64,000 bases of DNA from assembly GCF_007860095.1 (NCBI RefSeq), contig NZ_SJPT01000004.1, positions 345,260 through 409,259 on the forward strand, in the 5' to 3' direction. Shown piece after piece: positions 9,514 through 19,500 of this stretch. Both the position numbers and the translations under genes were made by a program. The stretch comes from Novipirellula galeiformis. GTDB lineage: Bacteria > Planctomycetota > Planctomycetia > Pirellulales > Pirellulaceae. How positions within the stretch are numbered: the first letter of the stretch is position 1; each line of letters opens with the position of its first letter. The notes under the pieces are model-generated. The model was given only the letters and a program-made list of their open reading frames with translations. It searched no databases and was not told the origin of the DNA.

Positions 9514-9846
9514 TCAAGCCTGGAACGAGCTACCGCAACCGCAGCTCTTAACCGCATTGGGGTTCTCGAAGGTGAAACCTTGCTTTTCAAGACTGGAATA
9601 CCAATCGACGGTCGTTCCATCGAGGTACAACGCACTTTTCTTGTCGACAATCACTTCGACGCCGTGGCAGTCGTACTTGCTGTCCGCTTTTTCATCGTAC
9701 TTATCGTCGAATCCAAGCGTGTAGTTGAACCCGCTGCAACCGCCGCCCGCCACGCCAATTCGCAACGAAGTCGCTTCATCAAAGTTATTCTCTTGGCGAA
9801 ACCGCTTTACTTCTTCAGCGGCTCGTTCGGTTAATTTTACTGCCAT
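9514..9846 (-). CDS. A-type iron-sulfur cluster carrier (IscA/ErpA/HesB family)
   Basis: A-type carriers accept [2Fe-2S]/[4Fe-4S] clusters from scaffold proteins and pass them to apo-enzymes. The 110-residue protein has the three invariant cysteines: Cys37 in [12 protein letters not shown], and Cys102/Cys104 in the C-terminal SCGCGSSF. The length is typical for the family. A strong ribosome-binding sequence GAAGGAG lies upstream of the ATG. No isc or suf genes are adjacent, so it appears to be a stand-alone carrier with its own terminator. Assignment to IscA, ErpA or SufA cannot be settled from sequence alone. Confidence 0.92.
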   Translation of the reverse strand: MAVKLTERAAEEVKRFRQENNFDEATSLRIGVAGGGCSGFNYTLGFDDKYDEKADSKYDCHGVEVIVDKKSALYLDGTTVDWYSSLEKQGFTFENPNAVKSCGCGSSFQA

Positions 9847-10340
9847 CGTTGGTCAAACTCCTTCGGACGTCCTTTCGGACTGGTGAGTTTCGAAATGTAA
9901 ACTTCTCAGGTCTACTATGGGAATGCCGAAGCCGCCCAGAAACCCGTCACCCTTATGGTATTCGCAATGCCCTGGATCCGACAAGATGCATGTGATCAGA
10001 ATTGGCAGACAAATCAGTGCCTGACTCGCTGTTCGACGGGCATTCTGGCTTGCCATGACCTCCTCCCTCGCCCCAATCGCTGAACGCGATGTGCCCTGAT
10101 GCGACTCAGATTCCCCCTCTAAGCTTGCATTTGACAACGCTTAAATATAAGAGCGTTAGACGCCCAGGGGGGCCACCGCTTCCATCAGACGGCCGCTAAG
10201 CGACGGTTCGAGAACCACCGCTTCGCTTGCTTGCTCAACCCGGCCCGGCCCGGCCCGGCCACGAAATGACCGAGACCAACCGAAGGGGCCAAATGCAGCC
10301 CAAATGGGGTAGAGGGGCTGCGTCTGCAATAAAAAAAGAA
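9847..10340. other. Intergenic region without a supported gene
   Basis: About 500 bases separate the iscA-like gene from the terminator of the aminotransferase gene. A 94-codon open frame at 9853-10137 on the minus strand has no domain and odd composition, and I do not regard it as a gene. A short CCCGG repeat lies at 10239-10260. The iscA promoter should be in this stretch. Confidence 0.5.
10239..10260. repeat. Short CCCGG tandem repeat
   Basis: The 5-base unit CCCGG occurs 4.4 times in tandem. It lies in a spacer with no supported gene. Confidence 0.8.
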
Positions 10341-10363
10341 GGGACGCGGCTTTACCGCGTCCC
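10341..10363 (-). terminator. Intrinsic terminator of the DegT-family gene
   Basis: The hairpin has a perfect 9-bp stem (GGGACGCGG with its complement) and a 5-base loop. On the minus strand it is followed by TTCTTTTTTTATT. It lies about 57 bp beyond the aminotransferase stop codon. Confidence 0.88.
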
Positions 10364-10384
10364 TGGGACTAATTTTGTCAGTGC

Positions 10385-10420
10385 GTTTCGGTCATCCGTA
10401 ACGTTTCGGTCATCCGTAAC
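10385..10420. repeat. Two tandem copies of an 18-bp unit
   Basis: The unit GTTTCGGTCATCCGTAAC is exactly duplicated, from 10385 to 10402 and from 10403 to 10420. The copy nearer the aminotransferase gene ends on the last base of its stop codon. Confidence 0.85.
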
Positions 10421-11583
10421 TACGCAGCAGCCGATCGCGCTCCGGAGGCATAGAAACCGGCAATGCACTCGACCACTCGATGTTGCTCCGCTTCGGTCAG
10501 CGTTGGGAAGATCGGCAGATTCAAGACTTCCTTGCTCGCCCGTTCGGTTTCGACCAACGCGTCGCGGTCAAATTTGAGCTGGGTGAAGCACTGCTGCTCG
10601 TGCATCGGGACCGGATAGTACACCTCGGATCCGATGCCACGCTCGGACAGGTACGCACGCAGTGCGTCGCGACGACCTTCGCCGACGCGCAATGCATACT
10701 GATTCCAAACGTGAAACGCATTGGGATCGGTCGCTGGCAAAACGATTTGGTCCGCGGCAACAAGCTGTGACTCATTCAACAAACGGGTGTAGCGATCCGC
10801 GTTGACTCGACGCGATTGGACGGCTTTGTCCAAGTGCCGCAACTTCACGCGGAGCACGGCTGCTTGGAATGTATCCAACCGGCTGTTGATGCCGACGACT
10901 TGGTGATAGTAGCGAGGACGCATCCCGTGGCTGGCAAACAAACGCACGCGATCGGCGGTTCCGGCGTCACCCGTGGTAACCATCCCACCGTCGCCCATGC
11001 CACCGAGGTTCTTGGTGGGGTAGAAACTGAAGCACCCGATGGCTCCCCAACTTCCTGCGGGACGTGAATGATAGGCAGCCCCGATCGCTTGGGCGGCATC
11101 TTCAATCACGGGAATATCGCGATCCCCTGCAATCTGACAGATGCGGTCAATTTGAGCACACTGGCCAAAGAGATGGACTGGAATGATCGCACGTGTTCGA
11201 TCGGTGATCGCTTCTCGGATTGCCTCGGGATCCACATTGAACGTATCGGGACAAATGTCGACAAACACCGGCGTCGCACCGAGCCGAGTAATGCAGCTAA
11301 CCGAAGCAAAGAAGGTAAAGCTGGGAACGATCACTTCGTCACCCGGACCGACCTCCAATGCCATCAAAGCCAGCAGCAAGGCATCGCTTCCCGAGGCACA
11401 ACCGATTGCGTTTTCGGATTGGCTATACGCAGCGACTTCGTTCTCAAGTGCGGTAACATCGGGACCAAACAGGAACCGCCCGCTATCGAGCACTTCGGTG
11501 AGCGCTTCGAGAAATTCTTCGCGGTGAGGGCGGTTATCACGATTGACGTCCAGCAAGGGGACGCCTTGAGCAGCATCGGCCAT
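10420..11583 (-). CDS. DegT/DnrJ/EryC1/StrS-family sugar aminotransferase
   Basis: These PLP enzymes transaminate keto-sugars bound to nucleotides, typically for O-antigen, capsule or other surface glycans. The product shows GCASGSDALLLALMALEVGPG (cofactor-binding region), VIVPSFTFFAS, the Asp motif VIEDAAQAIGA, and the Schiff-base lysine in SFYPTKNLGGMGDGGM. I chose the ATG at 11581-11583 (387 residues) because GGAAGG lies 8 bases upstream and the family alignment begins there (PLLDVNRDN). An in-frame extension to 11721 is possible. No sugar-nucleotide genes are adjacent, so the substrate is unknown. A strong terminator follows. Confidence 0.9.
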   Translation of the reverse strand: MADAAQGVPLLDVNRDNRPHREEFLEALTEVLDSGRFLFGPDVTALENEVAAYSQSENAIGCASGSDALLLALMALEVGPGDEVIVPSFTFFASVSCITRLGATPVFVDICPDTFNVDPEAIREAITDRTRAIIPVHLFGQCAQIDRICQIAGDRDIPVIEDAAQAIGAAYHSRPAGSWGAIGCFSFYPTKNLGGMGDGGMVTTGDAGTADRVRLFASHGMRPRYYHQVVGINSRLDTFQAAVLRVKLRHLDKAVQSRRVNADRYTRLLNESQLVAADQIVLPATDPNAFHVWNQYALRVGEGRRDALRAYLSERGIGSEVYYPVPMHEQQCFTQLKFDRDALVETERASKEVLNLPIFPTLTEAEQHRVVECIAGFYASGARSAAA

Positions 11584-11591
11584 AGGAGCAA

Positions 11592-11597
11592 CCTTCC
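11592..11597 (-). promoter_or_regulatory. Ribosome-binding site deciding the aminotransferase start
   Basis: The minus-strand sequence GGAAGG sits 8 bases before the ATG at 11583. It favours this start over the upstream in-frame one. Confidence 0.6.
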
Positions 11598-11839
11598 ATG
11601 GTTGAACAGGTGAATTAAAAGGGAGGCTTGGAAAAAGCGGCGACGAATATTCGGAGGCTAAGGCCAAGTCAGGGACTGATTTCCTAGAGATGAAATAATC
11701 AGTCAGCGCCGCTGGGGTCAAGAGAAGAAATTTGGTCTGCGGCCTCGAAAGTCTTCAGCAATCGCCACTCCACGCTTTGGTTTCGGCTACGATGGGAACC
11801 TCCCCCCCCACCCTATCCCCCTGTTTCGCCGAAATATCG

Positions 11840-14806
11840 ATGTACCAACGTCTTCCTATTTCACGAACCCGTTTGTGGATCGTCCTCGCCCCCATGGTTC
11901 TAGGAATGGTTGCGGCCAATCACCCACTGGCAGGCCAAGACCCAGCAACCCCCGAGCATAACGCGTTTTTTGAAACGGCGATTCGTCCGGCGTTACTGGA
12001 GCACTGCGTGGAGTGTCACTCCGTTGAAACGGAGGCCAGCGGTGGTTTGCTGTTGGACTCCAAGCCGGGTTGGAAAAAGGGCGGAGACTCCGGCGCTGCA
12101 ATTCATCCCGGAGATCCCGATGCCAGCAGTCTGATGGTGGCACTCCGCTATGACGATCCCAATTTACAAATGCCTCCCGAAGGCAAGTTGGCTGACGACG
12201 TCATCGCCGCCTTTGAAAAATGGATCGCCGCGGGCGCCCATGATCCTCGCGAATCCGATCTCGCGAATGCTCCGCGACCGAAACCCGCGACGGGACTGCT
12301 AGCCGAAGAAGCACAACAACATTGGTCGTACCGTCCGCTTGGCAATCCGCAACCTCCCGCTTCGTCCGCACGCACCACCGACTCACCGATCGACCGCTTC
12401 CTCGAAGAACCACTGCGTGCATCGGGGTTAACGACCACGACGGTGGCCGAGCATTCCACGCTGATGCGGCGGATCCACTTTGATTTGACGGGACTGCCGC
12501 CGGTGCCGCCCTCGATCGCAGCGGGCGAGCAAAGCGATCGGTCAGCCAATGAAAACGCGGACACATACGATGCCCAAGCGTACGAGCAAACCGTCGAAGC
12601 ACTGCTGGCGTCACCCCACTTTGGCGAAAAATTTGCCCGACATTGGATGGATGTCGCTCGCTATGCGGAATCGATCACGCTGCGTGGCTTCGTGCTGCCT
12701 GAGGCTTGGCGTTATCGCGACTACCTTGTCGAAGCGTTCAACGAAGACCGTCCTTTCGATCAGATGATCCGCGAACAAATCGCTGGCGATCTACTTGAGT
12801 CGGACGATCTGCACCAACGTCAATTGCAACGGATCGCCACCGCATTTTTAGTGATGGGAAATACGAATCTCGAGCGCGCAGACAAAACCCAACTCGAGAT
12901 GGATTTTATCGACGAGCAACTCGACGTCCTTGGCCAGGCCTTTCTAGGTCAAACCATCGGATGCGCACGTTGTCACGATCACAAGTTTGACCCCATTCCG
13001 ACGCGTGACTATTACGCGTTGGCCGGCATTTTCCGCTCGACGACTGGCTTGCGTCACCCCGGCCTTTCTCGCTGGATTGAGGAACCTCTGCCCGTGGAAG
13101 AAGAAGCCGAACGCCATTACCAAGCCCTGGCTCAGAGGTCAGACGAATTGACGACACAGATCGCCGCGCTGAAAAAATCGGTGAGCAAAAAGTTGTTGTC
13201 CAAAGATCTGATCATTCCCGTTGCGGATCTCGAGGGCGTTGTCGTCGACAGCAAGGCGGCGAAGTTGGTGGGAACGTGGGCGCAATCCTCCCATGTCGGC
13301 CCTTACATCGGAGAGGGCTATCTCCATGACAACAACGAAGCCAAAGGAACCAAGACCGCCACCTTCGAACCACCGCAATTGCCTGCGGGTAAATATGAAG
13401 TCCGCTTCGCGTACTCCGCCGACACCAATCGAGCCTCCAACGTGGTCGTTCGCGTCTTCAGTGCAAACGAAGAGACGGTGACTCGCATCAATCAACGCCA
13501 AGTGCCGCCGGAAGACGGATTGTGGGTTTCACTCGGCGAGTATCAATTTGAAAAAGACGGACAAGCCTTTGTGCTTGTCTCCAACGAAGGTTCCAACGGC
13601 TTCGTGATCATCGATGCGGTCCAATTCCTGCCTCGTGATACAATCGAATCCACGCCGGAAACGCAAACCGAACTGCAGACGGCGGCCGCCACCGAGGCTC
13701 AAAAGAAAAAACTCGAAGAGGTCAAGACTGCCCAGCTCATCAAAGCACTCGAAGCTGAGCAAAAATCAATCACCTTAGAAATCAGAGCCCGCCCTCGCTA
13801 TTTGACCCTGGTTGAAAATGAGACGCCGACCAACCTCGCCATCCATATTCGCGGGGATTGGCATAACTTGGGTGAGCCCGTTCCACGCGGATTCCTGACC
13901 GCGCTGCCGCATTCGCAATCCTTTACGATCGACGAGAATGCGAGCGGGCGACTCGAACTGGCTCACTGGTTAGCCTCGGCGGAAAACCCGCTGACCGCAC
14001 GCGTTTACGCCAATCGTGTTTGGAGTTGGTTGATGGGGCAAGGCCTTGTCGCGTCGCTGAATAACTTTGGCACCACAGGCCAATCACCAACCCATCCCGA
14101 ACTGTTGGATTGGCTCGCCAATGAATTGATCCAAAACAATTGGTCCACCAAACATCTCGTTCGCACCATCGTGATGTCCGACGCCTATCGCCGACGAGTC
14201 GCGTTGCAGGATCTCGATCATGATCAAGCCCAACGCAAGATCGACCCCAAGAATGAAACCTATTGGAGAGGCCATTCGCGACGCGTCAGCGTCGAAGCCC
14301 TGCGCGATGCGATGTTGCAAATCAGTGGTGAATTGGACCTCACCCCAAAAGGCTCGTCGATCCGCGGCGGCACCAAGAGCGACTATGACTACCAAAGCAA
14401 GTCCAAACGCCGCAGTTTGTATCAGCCCGTGTTTCGCAATTCGCTACCAGAATTATTTGAAGCCTTCGACTTTGCGGACTCCAGTGTCTCGGTGGGCAAA
14501 CGCTCACGCAGCACCGTGGCGACGCAAGCCTTGGTGCTGATGAATCACCCCTGGGTGATCGACCGCGCCGAGGCGGCTGCGAAGCGTTTCCGTGAATCGC
14601 ACTCCACCACGAACTCACGGACCAAGCCGACAAGCGAGTTGGTGGACGCGTTGTACCACCATTGCTTTTATCGCTCTCCCACGGCCGCGGAGCTGGCAAC
14701 CAGTGTGGCATTCCTGGAATCGTCCTCGTCACCGGACGATCCCGACCGGCTTGCCATGCTGATTCACTCGTTATTCGCGTCCATCGACTTCCGCTACCTA
14801 CCCTGA
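11840..14806 (+). CDS. Planctomycete cytochrome c with DUF1549 and DUF1553 (PSD1) domains
   Basis: This large exported protein belongs to a family that is highly expanded in planctomycetes. From the ATG at 11840 (988 residues) a signal peptide is visible (WIVLAPMVLGMVAANHPLAG). The planctomycete cytochrome c domain follows, with a haem-attachment motif HCVECHS (C56, C59, H60). The DUF1549 domain contains a second CxxCH (CARCHDHKFDPIPTRDYY) near residue 375. After a beta-rich insert (about 450-600) comes the C-terminal DUF1553 domain. A longer TTG-initiated reading from 11732 is possible but would bury the signal peptide. The DUF1501 gene starts 12 bp downstream, and the pair is almost certainly an operon. 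The substrate is unknown; a periplasmic redox role in polysaccharide or organic-matter turnover is often proposed. Confidence 0.93.
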   Translation: MYQRLPISRTRLWIVLAPMVLGMVAANHPLAGQDPATPEHNAFFETAIRPALLEHCVECHSVETEASGGLLLDSKPGWKKGGDSGAAIHPGDPDASSLMVALRYDDPNLQMPPEGKLADDVIAAFEKWIAAGAHDPRESDLANAPRPKPATGLLAEEAQQHWSYRPLGNPQPPASSARTTDSPIDRFLEEPLRASGLTTTTVAEHSTLMRRIHFDLTGLPPVPPSIAAGEQSDRSANENADTYDAQAYEQTVEALLASPHFGEKFARHWMDVARYAESITLRGFVLPEAWRYRDYLVEAFNEDRPFDQMIREQIAGDLLESDDLHQRQLQRIATAFLVMGNTNLERADKTQLEMDFIDEQLDVLGQAFLGQTIGCARCHDHKFDPIPTRDYYALAGIFRSTTGLRHPGLSRWIEEPLPVEEEAERHYQALAQRSDELTTQIAALKKSVSKKLLSKDLIIPVADLEGVVVDSKAAKLVGTWAQSSHVGPYIGEGYLHDNNEAKGTKTATFEPPQLPAGKYEVRFAYSADTNRASNVVVRVFSANEETVTRINQRQVPPEDGLWVSLGEYQFEKDGQAFVLVSNEGSNGFVIIDAVQFLPRDTIESTPETQTELQTAAATEAQKKKLEEVKTAQLIKALEAEQKSITLEIRARPRYLTLVENETPTNLAIHIRGDWHNLGEPVPRGFLTALPHSQSFTIDENASGRLELAHWLASAENPLTARVYANRVWSWLMGQGLVASLNNFGTTGQSPTHPELLDWLANELIQNNWSTKHLVRTIVMSDAYRRRVALQDLDHDQAQRKIDPKNETYWRGHSRRVSVEALRDAMLQISGELDLTPKGSSIRGGTKSDYDYQSKSKRRSLYQPVFRNSLPELFEAFDFADSSVSVGKRSRSTVATQALVLMNHPWVIDRAEAAAKRFRESHSTTNSRTKPTSELVDALYHHCFYRSPTAAELATSVAFLESSSSPDDPDRLAMLIHSLFASIDFRYLP

Positions 14807-14817
14807 GGTGAAACGTC

Positions 14818-16242
14818 ATGATGTCATTCCCACCCAATCGTCGACAAGTGCTACAGCACGCGGCATGCGGTTTCGGATCGCTTGCCGCCTCCGCACTGAT
14901 GGCCCCCCAGTCGCTCGCCAACACAAATCCAGCGCTCTCCGCTGCCGCCGCATTGCCTGCTGCTGCAAAGGCAAAACGGATCATTTTCTTGTTCATGCAA
15001 GGCGGCGTAAGCCAGGTGGATTCATTCGACCACAAACCGATCCTGGCTAAACACAATGGCGAATCGTTTGTGTTCGATGATGCCCGATCCCTCGTTGCAA
15101 CGGGAAAGGGACGGGAGTATCGCGTGATGCAATCACCCTGGGCTTTCAATCAATACGGCCAATCCGGTCGCTGGGTTTCGGATCTGTTTCCTGAAACCGC
15201 ACGCCATGTTGACGACATGTGCTTTCTGCACGGCATGCACACCGAGGGCATCACCCATGGTCCCGCAACCCTGTTCCTGCATTGTGGCAGCACCAATTTT
15301 ATCCGTCCCTCGCTGGGATCATGGCTGCTGTATGGCTTGGGCACCGAAAACCAAAACTTGCCAGGCTTCATTTCCATCGCACCTTCAATCGGAAACGGGG
15401 GACCACGCAATTACGGCAGTGCGTTTCTGCCTCCCGAGTTTCAAGGCACCCGAGTCGGCGGCGCAAGCAGCAGCAATCTGACCATCGACAGTCTTATCCG
15501 GAAAGATATCCCCAGCGATCTGCAACTCGAACAATTTAACTTGCTAACCAAGTTGAACCAGCAACAACTCTCCCATCGCCAATTCGGCGATGCAGAACTC
15601 AATGCCGCACTCCAGTCTCACCAACTTGCTTGGCGAATGCAGCAGGCCGGCCCCGATACGCTCGACCTCTCCGACGAGTCGGCCGACACGATCAACATGT
15701 ACGGGATCAACGACCCGAAGACCGAGCGTTACGGCAAACGTTGCTTATTGGCTCGGCGGTTGTGCGAATCGGGAGTGCGATTCATTCAAGTCAACTACGG
15801 AGACAATACGGCAAATCCTGCCTTTGACCAACATTCCAATCTGCCCAAACACGAATCGCACGCTCGTGCGGTCGACAAACCGATCGCGGCATTACTAACC
15901 GACCTGAAACAACGCGGTTTACTGGAGGACACCCTGGTTTGGTGGGGCAGCGAATTTGGCCGCACTCCGTATGCGCAAGGCAATGGCACCGGCCGCGACC
16001 ACAACCCCCGCGGCTTTACGGTCTGGCTAGCGGGCGGCGGTATCCGCCCCGGACATGCACACGGTGAAACCGATGAATTTGGTTTCAGCAGTATTTCCGG
16101 TCGCGTTCATATGCACGATTTGCACGCCACGCTATTGCATCAACTTGGTTTGGATCACAAGCAATTGACATTCGAGCACGCCGGTCGCAACTTCCGGCTC
16201 ACCGACGTCCACGGCAAAGTCGTTAAAGAGATCCTCGCTTAG
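14818..16242 (+). CDS. DUF1501 family exported protein
   Basis: DUF1501 proteins have an alkaline-phosphatase/sulfatase-like fold and are nearly always encoded next to a DUF1549/DUF1553 cytochrome, as here with a 12-bp gap. The 474-residue product has a Tat-like N-terminus (NRRQVLQHAACGFGSLAAS). Characteristic segments are IIFLFMQGGVSQVDSFDHKP, WWGSEFGRTPYAQG and GRDHNPRGFTVWLAGGG. The conserved Asp and His residues in these segments suggest a metal-binding pocket. Enzymatic activity is undetermined. A strong bidirectional terminator follows in the spacer towards rpoC. Confidence 0.93.
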   Translation: MMSFPPNRRQVLQHAACGFGSLAASALMAPQSLANTNPALSAAAALPAAAKAKRIIFLFMQGGVSQVDSFDHKPILAKHNGESFVFDDARSLVATGKGREYRVMQSPWAFNQYGQSGRWVSDLFPETARHVDDMCFLHGMHTEGITHGPATLFLHCGSTNFIRPSLGSWLLYGLGTENQNLPGFISIAPSIGNGGPRNYGSAFLPPEFQGTRVGGASSSNLTIDSLIRKDIPSDLQLEQFNLLTKLNQQQLSHRQFGDAELNAALQSHQLAWRMQQAGPDTLDLSDESADTINMYGINDPKTERYGKRCLLARRLCESGVRFIQVNYGDNTANPAFDQHSNLPKHESHARAVDKPIAALLTDLKQRGLLEDTLVWWGSEFGRTPYAQGNGTGRDHNPRGFTVWLAGGGIRPGHAHGETDEFGFSSISGRVHMHDLHATLLHQLGLDHKQLTFEHAGRNFRLTDVHGKVVKEILA

Positions 16243-16406
16243 GGCATTTTCATTTTGAGGTAGCTACCGTCGCCCGACGGGGGGCCACGTTTTGGCGAAC
16301 GCAGCCAGAGCTAGCCCCCACGTCATTTGGCACATGGCTCGAAACAACGGTGGGAACAATCCGTCATTGACAGCGACGAGAAATTCCACCGCCTATCAAA
16401 ACGAAA

Positions 16407-16435
16407 CGAGGCAGTGATCAATGATCACTGCCTCG
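16407..16435. terminator. Bidirectional terminator between DUF1501 gene and rpoC
   Basis: A 14-base inverted repeat (CGAGGCAGTGATCA) closes on itself across one central base, so about 11 bp of stem with a short loop are usable. TTTTT follows on the plus strand and a T run with one interruption (TTTCGTTTTG) follows on the minus strand. It serves two convergent operons. Confidence 0.93.
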
Positions 16436-16513
16436 TTTTTCGTTTTAATTAATCGTAACCACTCCCGTGGCGTTCACCCAAGTGATGTTCTCACCCGGGG
16501 GCGCCCAGGCGGC

Positions 16514-19500
16514 TTACGAACCTTGCTGCTCGCCGCTGTTGCCGCCGCCGAACATGTTGTCCAACGCTTCGTTGCTGGCAGGTGCCGCTGGGCTTTCGCT
16601 GTCCGCTGCATCCCGGGCAGGTGCGTCGACGGGCGAAATATCCAGTGGTGAAATGGCCGGAGCTGTCGGTGCCGCAGCAACATCGTCCCCTGCGTTGAGC
16701 AGTGGGAAGCTTTCCTCGAGCGACTGAACCGGTGCGGCAGCCAACTCTTCCAATGCTTCGCGACGATAATTCACTTCGCCGTCCTGGAAGATGCGGAAAC
16801 CGGTACCGGCTGGGATCAAGTGCCCCAGGATCACATTTTCCTTCAATCCGACCAACTTGTCGACCTTGCCGGCCAATGCCGCTTCGGTCAATACCTTGGT
16901 GGTTTCTTGGAAGGACGCCGCACTGATGAAACTGTTCGACTGGACGGCTGCCTTGGTGATCCCGAGCAACTGAGTACTCGCGGTCGCCGACTTAGGCCGC
17001 TTGCCCTTGGCTGGAGTTCCGCCCAACGCTTCGATCTCGGCATTGGACTGTTCGAAAGTGTCCTTAGGAATGATCGTGCCTTCGCTGTAATCACTATCGC
17101 CTGGATTCGCGATCTTGATGCACTTGGAAAGCTCCTGGTTCGCTTTGCGGAACTGGAAGCGGTCCATCACCAAACCTGGCAACAAGTTGGTGTCGCCTGG
17201 GTTCTCGATCTTCACCTTGCGGAGCATACGGGCGATGATGATTTCACAGTGCTTATCGTTGATTTCCACACGTTGGGATTGATAAACCTGTTGAATTTCG
17301 TGCAGCAAGTACTGCTGAACCGCTTCTTCACCCGAGACACGCAAGATGTCGTGAGGCACCAAGGGGCCATCGACCAACGCTTGACCTGCACGAACGATGT
17401 CACCGCTGTGAACTTGGAAGTGCTTACCGTGAGGCACCAAGTGCTCACGTTCGATACCTGATTCACTTCGCACAACGATGGTTCGCTTGCCACGCTTCTT
17501 CTCGGCCAGAATTTCGACTTCGCCATCGATTTCTGCGATTACCGCAGGATCCTTCGGCTTACGAGCTTCGAAAATCTCGGTAACACGAGGCAGACCGCCG
17601 GTGATGTCCGAAACCCCGCCGGTTTCACGCGGCATTTCCGCCAACACCATACCCGGCGTAATCGCGGCGCCTTCTTTCGCCATGATCATCGCTCGTTCTG
17701 GCAAGTACTGAACGTCGAGTGCTTTTCCTTCGGTGTCTTCGATCACAATCTGCGGGTGCAAGTCACCCTTGTGGTCGACAATCATCATCCGGATGTTACC
17801 GCTTGCTTCGCGTTCTTGACGCATCGTTTCGCCTTCGACGACGTCTTCGAAGCGAACCTTACCTTCGACTTCCGACAAAATCGGAATCGAGTACGGGTTC
17901 CATTCGCAAAGAATTTGACCTTCGGTGACGCTGTCGTTTTCTTCAACCATCAACGTCGCACCAGTTGGAACGGGGTACGATTCGATTTCGCGACCACGAT
18001 CGTCGACCAGCGAGATTTCGCCGTTTCGCGTCAGTACGATGTTGCGACCTTCGGTGTTTCGAACCGCACGCATCCGAGTCAGACGAACGATACCCGACTT
18101 CTTGCTCTTGATGTCCGATTCTTCCATCTGCTTGCTCACGCTACCACCGATGTGGAACGTACGCATGGTCAACTGAGTACCGGGTTCACCGATACTTTGT
18201 GCCGCGATGATTCCGACCGCCATGCCTTCTTCGACCATGGCACCGGTCGACATGTCCATCCCGTAGCAACGACGACAGACACCCAAAGGCGCGTCACACG
18301 TCATCGGTGTACGCACTTGAATCTTCTCGAGCCCCATCGCTTCGATGCGACGTGCGATCTCAGGCGTGATCATCTGGTTTTCAGCAACGATCACTTCATC
18401 GGTAACGGGGTTCACGATCGATTGACGGCTAATCCGTCCGTTGATCGAGTCGACCAAGCTGACTTCGACCTTCTCACCACGGTAAACAACTCCCTTGGTG
18501 ATCCCTTGGGTCGTACCACAGTTGTCCATCGTGATGACCACGTTTTGGGCAACGTCGGCGAGCTTACGAGTCAAGTAACCACTGTCGGCCGTCTTCAGTG
18601 CCGTATCGGCCAAGCCCTTACGAGCACCGTGCGTCGAACTGAAGTATTCGAGTACCGACAAGCCTTCGCGGAAGTTCGCCTTAATCGGAGTTTCGATGAT
18701 CTCGCCGGTCGGCTTGGCCATCAAACCACGCATCCCCGCGAGTTGTCGAATTTGTTCGATACCACCACGAGCACCCGAATGCGACATCAAGAATACGGGG
18801 TTCACATACCATCCGCCTTCGCGAACGTCGTTCTCCATCGCCTTCATCATGTCGGTCGTGATCGACTCGCGAGCCTTGGTCCATTCATCAAGAACCTGGT
18901 TGTAACGCTCTTTACCGGTCATCAACCCGCGGTCGTAAGCCTTCTTGTGCTTCATGACCTCTTTCTCAGCGTCCTTGATGAAGCTGAGCTTGGTATCCGG
19001 AGTCACCAAGTCATCGGTCGCGAACGACAGACCACTTCGCGTCGACTCGCGGAAGCCCATCTGCATCATATCGTCGAGCAAGTGAATCGTTGCTTTACGA
19101 CCAAGACGTTGATAGCAGTCCGAAATGACCTTCGCCAAGTCACCACTTCGCATTGGGAAGTTGTAGTAGTCCATCCCGTCAGGAAGCATTTCGTTGAAAC
19201 GCACACGCCCCGGAGTGGTGTCGATGATCGCACCGTACTTGCCCGATTCGTCTTTCGTTTTCAGTTTCTGGAACTTCGGCAAACGCAGCTTGATCTTGGC
19301 GTGGACATTGATGATCCCTTGCGCTGTCGCCAAATCGACTTCGTCGTAACCGGAGAACACCATGCCTTCGCCCTTACGATCGGGTTGCTCCATCGTCATG
19401 TAGTAACAACCCATCACGATGTCCTGCGACGGACTCATGATCGGTTTACCGTTGGACGGTGCAAAGACGTTGTTGGTACTCATCATCAACGTATGAGCTT

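Noticed and set aside
9853-10137. 94-codon open frame upstream of the iscA-like gene
   Set aside because: Poor composition, no domain, and it would occupy the likely promoter.
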